DNA from: Methanofollis fontis
GTDB lineage: Archaea; Halobacteriota; Methanomicrobia; Methanomicrobiales; Methanofollaceae
NCBI RefSeq assembly: GCF_004297185.1
Contig: NZ_PGCL01000001.1
Coordinates: forward strand, 372,001-436,000
Length of the DNA stretch: 64,000 nucleotides
Reading direction: 5' to 3'
Made by a program: the position numbers and the translations under genes. Shown one piece after another: positions 18,206 to 26,966 of the stretch. The notes below the pieces were generated by a model. That model saw only the letters and a program-made list of their open reading frames with translations, was not told the origin of the DNA and made no database searches. Each line of letters starts with the position of its first letter. Positions within the stretch are counted from its first letter, which is position 1.

Positions 18206-20212
18206 TCAGTCACCCCCGCTATGATCCCCCACCGAGCACGTGACCGAAAGCCCCTCTGGAGCGGGTTCCGCGGTCCCTTCCCCACCCAGGCGGACGGAGT
18301 CCAGGGACCGGCCCTCCCGGAACATCCGGGCGAACCCGGTCGGCAGACCGGCCTCGAAGACGGCGGCCACCGTGCGGTCGACGTTATAAGGGATGCGGAG
18401 ATGGCAGATGGAGAAGGGATCGGTCTGGAGGAGGGCATAACAGGCCCTCGGGTCGCCGTCGTCCTGCCGCCCGACGCTGCCGGTGTTCACGAACCAGACA
18501 CCGCCGACCTCTCGCACCGAGGGGCGGTGGGCGTGCCCGGAGACCACGATATCGGCGTCTGCCAGGGCAGCGATCTCCTGGAGACGGAACACCGGGGTTT
18601 CGGCGTCGAGATATTCGTCCGGGCTCTCCGGGCTGCCGTGGCAGAGCAGGATCCGCCGCTCCCCGACGGAGAAGCGCCGCTGGGCGGGCAGGGACCCGAG
18701 ATAGAGCCGAGACTCCTTTGAAATGTTGTCGTAGGCCCACTGCATCGCAACCCGTTTCTGCCGGTCCTTCGGGAGGCGTTTCTTCTTCCCCTTCCCGGCG
18801 AGCACCTGCAGGTCATAGTTCCCGGCCACCGAACGGACGGCGTTCTGCCTGAGCGCCCCAACGCTCGCCTCGGGGAAGGGTCCGTAGCCCACGGCATCGC
18901 CGGCGTCCAGCACCGCCACCGCCCCGCGGGAGCGGGCGTCCTCCAGCACCGCCTGCAGGGCAGGGAGGTTGGCATGCACATCGCCGATCAGGGCGATCGT
19001 CACACCGCCGCCCCCTTCAGGCACCGGCAGGGCCTCGGTTGCCGCCTGCCGCAGGGCAGCGTCGAGGGCCTCGTCCAGCCCCTCCCGGTAACCCGAGCCC
19101 CGCAATTCCTGCCAGTAGGCCGAGAACTCGTCGAAGAGCTCCCGGCGCCGCTTCATCCGCTCCTCCCTGAGGTGGAGAACGCCGGGCTCCACCAGACGCA
19201 TCATGCCGTCGTGCCCGAAATAGGCGACGCAGCGTTCCCGCTCCTCCTCCAGGAAGCGGAGGACGTAGTCGGCCCAGACGTCGCAGTCATGGATGTCGCC
19301 GAGATAGTCCTGCATCCGCTTGACCGATTTTATTGCGTCCTTCAGCCCGTCCGGATAGAGGGGGCCGAAGATCTCCATCGTGTACCTGAGCCGTTTGGCG
19401 GCTATCCGCATCGCATGATGCTCAAGAATCGCATCCGGATCAGAGACGCAGCCCTCATGGGAGAAGAGTTCGTCCTGCCTGAGCGAGATATGGATGTAGC
19501 CCTGCTCGAAGGCATAACGGGAGTGGACGTCCGTCGCCGCCATCCGTCCCCGCACCTCCACCTCGCGGCAGACGTCGGCGATCTCCGCCGCCACCCCGCT
19601 CCCCTCCAGGGCGTCCATCGCCGCCGCCACATCGGGCTGGATCGCCTGGCGGTGCTGGGCGAGTCTGAGCAGGAGGCACTCGAGCCCGGGTCTGAGGGGC
19701 GCCGTCCCGGGCGCCGGATCGGCCGGCACCGGCAGTGGGGCCTCGGGGGACGCCGGGGAGGCAGGACGGCCGAGAACCCGGTCGAAGAGACGGGCGATCC
19801 GACCGCGCGGACGCAGCTGTTCGGGGGCGGGCGCGGGTTCAGGTGTGCCCCCCTCGATCGAGAAGAGGGGGCGGGCGGCGGGAGGGGCCGGATCGCCCGG
19901 GAGATCGGCGATATAGGAGCGGAGAAAATCGATCTGCACGTCCGCATCCCGCGCCTCCCCCAGGGAGCGGGTCACCCCCTTGATCTGGCGACGCCAGCGT
20001 TTGTAGACCGGCGCACCGAAACATTCCGAAAACAGGGGCATCGCCGCCCGCAACCGCCGCGAGGCCACCCGCATCCGGTGGATGTACTCGATGTCCTCTG
20101 CCGCCCTCACCCCCTCGATCTCGACGGCCATATTCTCGGCCTGTTTTTTGAGGATGCCGGCGCCGAAGAGACAGTAACCGGCGTCCGCGGTCTCAGGAGT
20201 CCGGGCGGCCAT
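18206..20212 (-). CDS. CHAD-domain / calcineurin-like phosphoesterase fusion
   Basis: 668 aa. Residues about 15-390 form a CHAD domain with the characteristic His/Arg-rich helices (YIHRMRVASRRLRAAM and HAMRIAAKRLRYTMEIF), interrupted by a Pro/Ala-rich linker at about 108-175. Residues about 400-640 form a metallophosphoesterase with IGDVHANLPALQ, DAGDAVGYG, GNYD, CHGSP and SGHAHRPS, covering the usual metal ligands. CHAD domains bind polyphosphate, and the gene overlaps ppk1 by 20 nt. A polyphosphate-linked or nucleotide-phosphate hydrolase is therefore the best guess; the substrate is inferred. Confidence 0.88.
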   Translation of the reverse strand: MAARTPETADAGYCLFGAGILKKQAENMAVEIEGVRAAEDIEYIHRMRVASRRLRAAMPLFSECFGAPVYKRWRRQIKGVTRSLGEARDADVQIDFLRSYIADLPGDPAPPAARPLFSIEGGTPEPAPAPEQLRPRGRIARLFDRVLGRPASPASPEAPLPVPADPAPGTAPLRPGLECLLLRLAQHRQAIQPDVAAAMDALEGSGVAAEIADVCREVEVRGRMAATDVHSRYAFEQGYIHISLRQDELFSHEGCVSDPDAILEHHAMRIAAKRLRYTMEIFGPLYPDGLKDAIKSVKRMQDYLGDIHDCDVWADYVLRFLEEERERCVAYFGHDGMMRLVEPGVLHLREERMKRRRELFDEFSAYWQELRGSGYREGLDEALDAALRQAATEALPVPEGGGGVTIALIGDVHANLPALQAVLEDARSRGAVAVLDAGDAVGYGPFPEASVGALRQNAVRSVAGNYDLQVLAGKGKKKRLPKDRQKRVAMQWAYDNISKESRLYLGSLPAQRRFSVGERRILLCHGSPESPDEYLDAETPVFRLQEIAALADADIVVSGHAHRPSVREVGGVWFVNTGSVGRQDDGDPRACYALLQTDPFSICHLRIPYNVDRTVAAVFEAGLPTGFARMFREGRSLDSVRLGGEGTAEPAPEGLSVTCSVGDHSGGD

Positions 20213-22310
20213 GCCAGATTCCCCTGTTCGCGATCAGCCAGTCCTGCGACGAGAGGGGGTCTGCACCCGCCTCGGGCACCGCCCGCTCATACCCCCCGTC
20301 CGGACGGAGCCAGCGCCCCTTCACCGTGTCCCCGAAGTGGACGTCGAAGATCTCTTTGAGCTCGGCGGCAATCCGCGGATCCGGCACCGGGAAGAGCACC
20401 TCCACCCTCCGTTTGACGTTTCTTGGCATCATGTCCGAGGAGCCGAGCAGCACCTCGGGAGTGCCGCCGTTCCCGAAATAGTAGATCCGGGCATGCTCCA
20501 GGAACCGCCCCACGATCGAGAGCACCCGGATATTCTCCGATACCCCGGGTATGCCCGGGCGCAGGGCGCAGAGGCCCCGCACGTTCAGGTCCACCCGCAC
20601 CCCGGCCTGCGAGGCGCGGTAGAGCGCCGCAATGATCTCCCGGTCCAGCAGGCCATTGAGCTTCCATGCGATATGACCGTCGCCATGTTCACGCTGCCGC
20701 CCGATCTCCCGCTCGATCCGCTCCAGGATCCCGGACTTGAGCCCCTCCGGGGCGACCAGCAGACAGCGGTAGTCCGGCAAACGGCTATAGCCGGTGAGGG
20801 AGTTGAAGAGGAGGCTCACATCGTCCCCGATCGCCCGGTCGGTCGTGACATAGGAGAGGTCGCCATAGATCCGGGTCGTCACGGCATTGTAGTTGCCGGA
20901 GCTGATGTGCACCACGCGCTGGATCCCGTCCCGGTGTTTCCTGACCACCATGCAGACCTTTGCATGCACCTTCAGGGAGGGGTGGCCGAGCACCACGTGC
21001 ACGCCGGCCCGCTCCAGGGTCCGCGCCCAGGAAATATTGTCCCGTTCATCGAACTTCGCCTTCAGTTCGACGAGCACCGTCACCTGTTTGCCGTTCTGCC
21101 GCGCCTCCAGGATCGCCTCAATGATCGGCGAACCGGGATCGATCCGGTAGAGGGTGATCTTGATCGCCAGCACCGAGGGGTCGGCGGCCGCCCATTCCAG
21201 GAATCGGACGACACTCCCGAAGCTGTCGTAGGGGTGATAGAGGAGGAGGTCGCTCTTCGCAAGCCGTTCGGCGGCGTCCTCCGGCGGGTCGAGCAGGAGC
21301 GGGACGGCCGGCAGGAAGGGGACATCCTTGCGCTCCGGACGGTTGAGGGCATGGAGGCACCAGAGGTCGGAAAGGGCGAGCGGGGCCGCCGAGACATACA
21401 CATCGCTCTCCGAGAGGGCCAGGCGGGCTGTGAGCAGGGAAACGATATCGGGCGGCATCGAGGCGGCGACCTCCAGGCGGACGGCGGCGGCCATCGTCCT
21501 GGACGCCACCCCCTCCTCCACGGCGGTGAGCAGGTCGGCCCCCTCCTCGATCCGCACATCGATCTCGGCGTCCCGAGTCACCCGGAATGGCCATGCCCCC
21601 TCCACCCGCACACCCGGAAATAGGAGGTCGAGGTTCTCGGCGACCACGTCCTCCAGGAAGATGAGATGCTGCTCCCCGCTCCCCCGCCGCACCGGATAGA
21701 GGCGCGGGAAGAGGCCGGCCGGCACCTTCACCCGGGCAAACCGGCGCTGTTCATCGCCGTCCCGGACCGCCACCGCCAGCGAAAGGCAGAGGCTCGAAAT
21801 AAAGGGGAAAGGGCGGGCGGCGTCGAAGGCCATCGGGGTCAGGGCGGGCAGCACCCGTTCGGCAAAGGTCCTTCGCAGGTCGGCGCACTCCTCCACCGTC
21901 AGGTCGTCCATCGCCCGGACCACGATGCCGGCGTCACCGAGCGCCGGCCGGATCTCCTCCTCCCAGCAGCGGGCATAGGCCGGATAGAGACCGCAGACCT
22001 CCTCCCGGATCGCCGCCAGCTGTTCGCCCGGGGTCATGCCGTCGGCCGGACGTTCGAGTACCCCCCCGGCGACCTGGTGGAGGAGACCGGCCACCCGCAC
22101 CATGAAGAACTCGTCCAGGTTGCTCCCGCAGATCGCCAGGAACTTCACCCGCTCCAGCAGGGGATGGGCGACATCCTCCGCCTCCTCGAGCACGCGGCGG
22201 TTGAAGGCAAGCCACGAGACCTCCCTGTTGATATACAGGGAGGGATCGTCGAGATCCCTGACGCATTCCACGCACCCATCAGGCTCCTGATCGGTCTCCG
22301 GCCCTATCAT
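20193..22310 (-). CDS. ppk1: Polyphosphate kinase 1
   Basis: 705 aa, normal length for PPK1. It has the N-terminal INREVSWLAFNRRVLEEA and GSNLDEFFMVRVAG motifs, the catalytic-His segment KVHAKVCMVV, then HISSGNYNAVT and SSDMMPRNVKRRVEVL. The enzyme reversibly transfers the gamma phosphate of ATP to polyphosphate through a phosphohistidine. The ATG lies about 29 nt after a TATA-like box (22335-22342), so the transcript may be leaderless. The 3' end overlaps the CHAD-phosphoesterase start by 20 nt, making a polyP synthesis/binding operon. Confidence 0.95.
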   Translation of the reverse strand: MIGPETDQEPDGCVECVRDLDDPSLYINREVSWLAFNRRVLEEAEDVAHPLLERVKFLAICGSNLDEFFMVRVAGLLHQVAGGVLERPADGMTPGEQLAAIREEVCGLYPAYARCWEEEIRPALGDAGIVVRAMDDLTVEECADLRRTFAERVLPALTPMAFDAARPFPFISSLCLSLAVAVRDGDEQRRFARVKVPAGLFPRLYPVRRGSGEQHLIFLEDVVAENLDLLFPGVRVEGAWPFRVTRDAEIDVRIEEGADLLTAVEEGVASRTMAAAVRLEVAASMPPDIVSLLTARLALSESDVYVSAAPLALSDLWCLHALNRPERKDVPFLPAVPLLLDPPEDAAERLAKSDLLLYHPYDSFGSVVRFLEWAAADPSVLAIKITLYRIDPGSPIIEAILEARQNGKQVTVLVELKAKFDERDNISWARTLERAGVHVVLGHPSLKVHAKVCMVVRKHRDGIQRVVHISSGNYNAVTTRIYGDLSYVTTDRAIGDDVSLLFNSLTGYSRLPDYRCLLVAPEGLKSGILERIEREIGRQREHGDGHIAWKLNGLLDREIIAALYRASQAGVRVDLNVRGLCALRPGIPGVSENIRVLSIVGRFLEHARIYYFGNGGTPEVLLGSSDMMPRNVKRRVEVLFPVPDPRIAAELKEIFDVHFGDTVKGRWLRPDGGYERAVPEAGADPLSSQDWLIANRGIWHGRPDS

Positions 22311-22334
22311 CGGTTCACACTATAGGCACACGGG

Positions 22335-22342
22335 AAAATAAG
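22335..22342 (-). promoter_or_regulatory. TATA box for ppk1 operon
   Basis: CTTATTTT on the minus strand is centred about 29 nt before the ppk1 ATG. The gap between ppk1 and the acyltransferase gene is only about 83 bp. Confidence 0.45.
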
Positions 22343-22393
22343 GTTTGGTCCTCATAAACTCTACGAAACCTATAGACAGTGCCGCCCACACCG

Positions 22394-23449
22394 TCACTCC
22401 CGCACCGAGCGGGAGAGGCGCACCGGCGCCAGCGCAACCTGCTTGAGGGCAAGGGCGCGCCGCTCGATGAACACCCAGGAGCAGACGGCAAAAGGAGCCG
22501 TCAGGATGATGGAGAGCGCTGCAAACACCGGCAGGGAGAGGGACGTGCCCAGGAAGAGCACGATCGTCTGCTGGATCGGGTAGGCATAGATGTACATCCC
22601 GTACGAGAAATCGCCGTGCCGCCCGAAGGCGTTCAGGGCCGGCACCGGCAGGTGGGCGAACCAGAGCACGGCATAGGGGACGGCGATGAGGGCGACGAAG
22701 GAGAACAGCGGTGTCGCCGCCGACGCCACCAGGGCGAGCAGGAGCAGGAAGACCGCCCCGCCGTCGTACCTGAGGTTCGGGTGGTGGAGGGAGAGGTATG
22801 CCCCGATCAGGAAATAGAGGGTGAAGCGTATCTTTGAAAGGGAGGGATCGGCATACCAGATCCCCCAGAGCAGGAGGTTGGCGGCGATCAGCCCGAAAAG
22901 AACGCTTTTTTTCCTGAGCAGACCCGCCATCCCGAAAACGGCGACGATCACGTACATCGAGAACTCCACCGGGATCGTCCAGAGGGAGGCGTTCACATAG
23001 GTGATCGGGTTGGCCGTAAACAGCCCGAGCGACGACCCGTCCTCAAAGAACGGCGCCTCCGAGAGATTTCCGGGGGAGAGGAGGGCATGGAGATACTCCG
23101 CCGGGGAGAGGGAGGTGGCGATCGGGCCGACCACGAGCAGGGTGAAGAGCACAGCGGCGATCAGACCCGGAAACACTCTCAGGGAGCGTTTCCAGAAAAA
23201 GCGGACCGGGTCGGGCTGAGCGCACCAGCTCTGCGGTATCAGGTAGCCGCTGACCGTGAACAGCGCCGCCAGGGCGGCATACCCCACGAGCACCAGGGGG
23301 CAGAACGCCGGCATCGCCAGATACCCGACCTGCAGGGCATAGGCATGGGAGACGATGATGATCAGGGCGGCAACGAGACGCAGGAGGTCGAAATTGTTCT
23401 CGTGCCGGATGGCGGTCCGCATCTCATCAGGGATGGGCGTGTGGGACAT
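22394..23449 (-). CDS. Acyltransferase 3 family membrane protein (OafA/YrhL-like)
   Basis: 351 aa from the ATG at 23449; a start at 23485 is also possible. It has about ten membrane segments. The first region has NNFDLLRLVAALIIIVSHAY, in which the RxxAxxxVxxxH pattern holds the active-site His of acyltransferase-3 proteins. Later FSYGMYIYAYPIQQ matches the family's (F)SYxxYLxHxP region. Such proteins O-acylate surface glycans. No glycan genes are adjacent. It is divergent from the GAPDH gene. Confidence 0.88.
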   Translation of the reverse strand: MSHTPIPDEMRTAIRHENNFDLLRLVAALIIIVSHAYALQVGYLAMPAFCPLVLVGYAALAALFTVSGYLIPQSWCAQPDPVRFFWKRSLRVFPGLIAAVLFTLLVVGPIATSLSPAEYLHALLSPGNLSEAPFFEDGSSLGLFTANPITYVNASLWTIPVEFSMYVIVAVFGMAGLLRKKSVLFGLIAANLLLWGIWYADPSLSKIRFTLYFLIGAYLSLHHPNLRYDGGAVFLLLLALVASAATPLFSFVALIAVPYAVLWFAHLPVPALNAFGRHGDFSYGMYIYAYPIQQTIVLFLGTSLSLPVFAALSIILTAPFAVCSWVFIERRALALKQVALAPVRLSRSVRE

Positions 23450-23487
23450 AAAGAGATGCCCGTGAATGGGACGGCGGGGCAGCAACC

Positions 23488-23495
23488 TTTATCTG
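23488..23495 (+). promoter_or_regulatory. TATA box for GAPDH gene
   Basis: TTTATCTG is centred about 28-29 nt before the ATG at 23520, with no ribosome binding site between. This favours that ATG over the in-frame start at 23466, which lies upstream of the box. Confidence 0.55.
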
Positions 23496-23519
23496 CTTGT
23501 GTTCTTACTGAAGCTTTAC

Positions 23520-24539
23520 ATGATAAAGGTCGCAATCAACGGATACGGCACCATCGGAAAGCGCGTTGCCGATGCGGTCGCCGCACAGCCCGACATGGAG
23601 GTCATCGGGGTCTCCAAGACAAAACCGAGCGCCGAGGCCTATGTAGCGAACCGCCGCGGCTACCCCCTCTACATCGCCGAGATGAGCAAGCGGCAGGCCT
23701 TCGATGACGCCGGCATCGAGGTCGCCGGCGACATCGCCGACATGATCAAGCACGCCGACGTGGTGGTGGACGCCACCCCCGGCGGCATCGGGGCGAAGAA
23801 CAAGAAACTCTATGAGCTCTACGGGGTCAAGGCGATCTGGCAGGGCGGCGAGGACCATGAGGTGGCGGGCTTCTCCTTCTGCTCCTCCTGCAACTTCACC
23901 GAGGCAAAGAACCGCCAGTTCGTCCGGGTGGTCTCCTGCAACACCACCGGCCTCTGCCGGATCATCCATGCCCTGGACGAGCGCTTCGGGGTCGGACGGG
24001 TGCGTGCCACGATGGTCCGCCGGGGATCCGACCCCGGCGAAGTGAAGAAGGGACCGGTGGACGCCATCGTCCTCAACCCGGTGAAGGTGCCGAGTCACCA
24101 CGGCCCTGACGTCCAGACCGTTCTGCCGGAGATCGACATCACCACCATGGCGATGATCGTCCCGACCACCTTCATGCACATGCACGCCCTCCAGATGGAC
24201 CTGAAGAGCGACGCCACCCGCGAGGAGGTGCTCGAGATCGTGGAGCGCCACCCGCGGATGGGTCTGGTGCGGGGCGGCACCGGCATCACCAGCACCGCCG
24301 AACTCAAGGAGTACGCCCAGGACCTCGGGCGCCACCGCGCCGACCTCTACGAGAACTGCATCTTCGCCGACTCCATCGGACTCGTGGGCAGGGAAATCTT
24401 CCTCTTCCAGGCGATCCACCAGGAGGCCGACGTGGTGGTGGAGAACATCGACGCCATCAGGGCGATGATGAACGGCGCCGACGAGGCGGCGATCTCCATC
24501 GAAATGACCAACAGAGCACTCGGTTTCTCCGCCATCTGA
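23520..24539 (+). CDS. gap: Archaeal type II glyceraldehyde-3-phosphate dehydrogenase
   Basis: 339 aa. The N-terminal Rossmann motif is INGYGTIGKRVADAV and the catalytic Cys lies in VVSCNTTGLCR. It belongs to the archaeal class, distinct from the bacterial enzyme. It interconverts glyceraldehyde-3-phosphate and 1,3-bisphosphoglycerate and in methanogens runs mainly in gluconeogenesis. It is 37 nt ahead of tyrS on the same strand. The start follows a TATA box at leaderless spacing. Confidence 0.95.
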   Translation: MIKVAINGYGTIGKRVADAVAAQPDMEVIGVSKTKPSAEAYVANRRGYPLYIAEMSKRQAFDDAGIEVAGDIADMIKHADVVVDATPGGIGAKNKKLYELYGVKAIWQGGEDHEVAGFSFCSSCNFTEAKNRQFVRVVSCNTTGLCRIIHALDERFGVGRVRATMVRRGSDPGEVKKGPVDAIVLNPVKVPSHHGPDVQTVLPEIDITTMAMIVPTTFMHMHALQMDLKSDATREEVLEIVERHPRMGLVRGGTGITSTAELKEYAQDLGRHRADLYENCIFADSIGLVGREIFLFQAIHQEADVVVENIDAIRAMMNGADEAAISIEMTNRALGFSAI

Positions 24540-24576
24540 AGAAGGATTAATCCTCTTCACCACCCCATTCCTGAGT

Positions 24577-25518
24577 ATGGATCCATACTCCCTTGCCACG
24601 CGCAATACCGTCGAGATTGTCACCGACGAGGAGCTGCGGGCCCTCCTCCAGCGGCCCGTCCGGCGGGTCTACGCCGGCTACGAGCCCTCCGGGGAGATCC
24701 ATCTCGGCCACATGGTGACGGTAAACAAGCTGATCGACCTCCAGCAGGCCGGTTTCGAGGTGACCGTCCTCCTCGCCGACCTCCACGCCTTCTTAAACCA
24801 CAAGGGCACCCTGGAGGAGGTGCGGGAGACCGCCGAATACAACCGCCGCTGCTTCGAGGCCCTCGGGCTGAAGCAGGCGCGCTATGTGATGGGCACTGAC
24901 CTGCAGCTCCACCCCGACTACGAGCTCCTGGTGCTCCAGCTCTCCCAGGAGGTGACCGTGAACCGGGCGCGGCGTTCGATGGACGAGGTCGGGCGGAACA
25001 TGGACCACCCTGCGGTCTCGCAGCTCGTCTACCCGATCATGCAGATGGCCGATATCGCCATGCTCGGCGTGGACGCCGCTGTCGGCGGGATCGACCAGCG
25101 CAAGATCCATATGCTCGCCAGGGAGCACCTCCCCGGCATGGGATACCCCTCGCCGGTCTGCATCCACACCCCCATCCTGAACGGCCTGGACGGCAAGAAG
25201 ATGTCCTCCTCGGCCGGCAACCTCATCTCGGTCGCCGACAGCGAGGACGATATCAGGCGGAAGATGAAGAAGGCATTCTGCCCACCGGAGATCGAGGAGA
25301 ACCCCGTGCTCCAGGTGCTCCAGTACCATATCGTCCCCCGCTTCGAGCGCCTGGTCATGCACCGGCCCGCAAAGTTCGGCGGCGACCTGGAGTTCGCCTC
25401 CTATGCCGAACTGGAGGCTGCCTATGCCGCCGGTGCGGTCCACCCCCTCGACCTGAAGGGAATGACCGCCGACTACCTGGTGGAGATGCTTGCCGGCGTC
25501 CACGACGCGGTGGCGTGA
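24577..25518 (+). CDS. tyrS: Tyrosyl-tRNA synthetase (archaeal)
   Basis: 313 aa, the short archaeal/eukaryotic-type TyrRS lacking the bacterial S4-like tail. The class I HIGH equivalent is HLGHM in PSGEIHLGHMVTV and the KMSKS equivalent is KKMSSS. Tyrosine-pocket residues include YAGYEPSG and QMADIAMLGVDAAVGGIDQRK. It charges tRNA-Tyr. The gene is 4 nt ahead of the RIO1 gene, and the run tyrS-rio1-KH forms a translation/ribosome-assembly cluster. Confidence 0.95.
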   Translation: MDPYSLATRNTVEIVTDEELRALLQRPVRRVYAGYEPSGEIHLGHMVTVNKLIDLQQAGFEVTVLLADLHAFLNHKGTLEEVRETAEYNRRCFEALGLKQARYVMGTDLQLHPDYELLVLQLSQEVTVNRARRSMDEVGRNMDHPAVSQLVYPIMQMADIAMLGVDAAVGGIDQRKIHMLAREHLPGMGYPSPVCIHTPILNGLDGKKMSSSAGNLISVADSEDDIRRKMKKAFCPPEIEENPVLQVLQYHIVPRFERLVMHRPAKFGGDLEFASYAELEAAYAAGAVHPLDLKGMTADYLVEMLAGVHDAVA

Positions 25519-25522
25519 TCCG

Positions 25523-26314
25523 ATGGCCGGGGCGCGGGACGGAAGGGAGTTCGACCGGCGCCTGGAGGAGATGGGGGTCCGCATCAAGGACGCCGACTCC
25601 AGGAAGGTGCGCGGTGAGGTCTTCGACGAGGTGACCCTGCTCGCCCTCTACCGCCTCGTCCATAAGAAGAAACTCTCTGCAATCGGGGGCTCGATCTCCA
25701 CCGGCAAGGAGGCGAACGTCTTCATCGCCGAACGGGACGGTCAACCCGCCGCCGTGAAGATCTACCGGATCAGGACGGCGAATTTCAAGGCGATGGCCGA
25801 ATACATCCTGGGCGATCCCAGGTTTGCGTCGGTGCGGCGGACCAGGAAGGACATCGTCTTCACCTGGACCAAAAAGGAGTTTTCAAACCTGAAACGGGCG
25901 CACGACGCCGGCGTGCCGGTGCCTGAGCCCTATGCCTTCGACCGCAACATCCTGATCATGGAGTTCATCGGCGAGGGCGAGGCGCCGGCGCCGCAGCTCC
26001 GCACCGCCGATATCCCGGACCCACAGGCCACATACCGGGAGATCATCGACCATATCGCCCGTCTCTACCAGGAGGCGCGGCTGGTCCACGGCGACCTGAG
26101 TGAATTCAATATACTCTGGCAGGACAAACCCTATATCATCGATATGGGCCAGGCGGTCACCCGCGACCACCCCAATGCCGGCACCTTTCTGATCAGGGAT
26201 ATCAGGAATATCAACCGGTTTTTCTCAAACCTCTGCGATATCGAGGACGAGGACGGGATCATGCGGAGCGTGACCGGCGGAACAGTCCGAAAACTCTCAG
26301 ATAGGGAGGAATGA
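25523..26314 (+). CDS. rio1: RIO1-type serine protein kinase
   Basis: 263 aa from the ATG at 25523. It shows the ATP-binding STGKEANVF loop, catalytic HGDLSEFNIL and the metal-binding IDMGQAV with downstream HP, the RIO1 pattern rather than RIO2 (IDFPQ). RIO1 acts as an ATPase/kinase in final maturation of the small ribosomal subunit. The next gene encodes the KH protein that is the Pno1/Dim2 counterpart, another 40S assembly factor, and the pairing is common in archaea. Confidence 0.95.
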   Translation: MAGARDGREFDRRLEEMGVRIKDADSRKVRGEVFDEVTLLALYRLVHKKKLSAIGGSISTGKEANVFIAERDGQPAAVKIYRIRTANFKAMAEYILGDPRFASVRRTRKDIVFTWTKKEFSNLKRAHDAGVPVPEPYAFDRNILIMEFIGEGEAPAPQLRTADIPDPQATYREIIDHIARLYQEARLVHGDLSEFNILWQDKPYIIDMGQAVTRDHPNAGTFLIRDIRNINRFFSNLCDIEDEDGIMRSVTGGTVRKLSDREE

Positions 26315-26318
26315 TACC

Positions 26319-26861
26319 ATGACACAACAGGAGATCAGGATCGGTGCACAGCGGATTGGCGCCCTCATCGGAAAGGCTGGCGCCACAAAACGGAAACTGG
26401 AGGAGGAGACCGGGGCAACGATCACCATCGACAGCGAGGAGGGCGAGGTGCGGATCGAGGGCGAGGACCCGGTGGGCGTGCTCCGCGCCACCGACGTGGT
26501 CACCGCCATCAGCCGCGGCTTCTCACCAGAACGGGCCTTCCGCCTCCTCGAGGACGAGGACATGGTCCTCGACATCATCGACCTCACCGATGTCGACCCC
26601 TCCCCGAAGCAGCAGGAGCGCCTGCGCGGCCGGATCATCGGGAAGGGCGGAAAGGCCAGAGAGCAGATCGAGAACATGACCGGCGTCGAAATCTCGGTGG
26701 CCGGAAAGACGGTGGCGATCATCGCCAGCCCCGATCACCTGAAGAACGCCCGCACCGCCATCGAGATGCTGATCAACGGCGTCCCGCACGAGGCGGTCTT
26801 CTCGTTCCTGGAGAAGAAGCGGCGGGAGGAGCGGGAGAACATCCTGGACTACTATTATTAG
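26319..26861 (+). CDS. Two-KH RNA-binding protein (Pno1/Dim2-like)
   Basis: 180 aa with two KH domains. The first has IGALIGKAGATKRKLEEETG and the second GRIIGKGGKAREQIENMTG, each carrying the GxxG loop that contacts RNA. The C-terminus ends in a charged helix and acidic/Tyr tail. A GGGAGG ribosome binding site at 26304-26309 supports the ATG at 26319, 4 nt after the rio1 stop. Archaeal relatives act in 16S rRNA 3'-end processing. Confidence 0.92.
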   Translation: MTQQEIRIGAQRIGALIGKAGATKRKLEEETGATITIDSEEGEVRIEGEDPVGVLRATDVVTAISRGFSPERAFRLLEDEDMVLDIIDLTDVDPSPKQQERLRGRIIGKGGKAREQIENMTGVEISVAGKTVAIIASPDHLKNARTAIEMLINGVPHEAVFSFLEKKRREERENILDYYY

Positions 26862-26906
26862 TCCGGCCCCCGTGATTTCCCATGGAGTCCGACATACACA
26901 ATCCAC

Positions 26907-26914
26907 AATATATC
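26907..26914 (+). promoter_or_regulatory. TATA box for hel308
   Basis: AATATATC places transcription start near 26938, giving a leader of about 29 nt. The ORB-like element at 26944-26964 lies within that leader. Confidence 0.5.
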
Positions 26915-26943
26915 GCGCAAAATACCGTACCAATCCCATTTTT

Positions 26944-26964
26944 CGACTGGAAACAAAGGGGTCC
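26944..26964 (+). promoter_or_regulatory. ORB-like element in the hel308 leader
   Basis: CGACTGGAAACAAAGGGGTCC matches the origin boxes near 31.6 kb over ACTGGAAACAAAGGGG, with the left end degenerate. It sits 2 nt before the hel308 ATG, downstream of the predicted TATA box, where a bound Orc1 could block transcription. Confidence 0.5.
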
Positions 26965-26966
26965 AT

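Noticed and set aside
18974-20359. 461-aa plus-strand open frame opposite the CHAD gene
   Set aside because: Its composition is the Arg/Pro/Gly-rich mirror of high-GC coding sequence and it matches no family; similar shadows occur at 20211-21623, 23505-24623 and 56776-58200.
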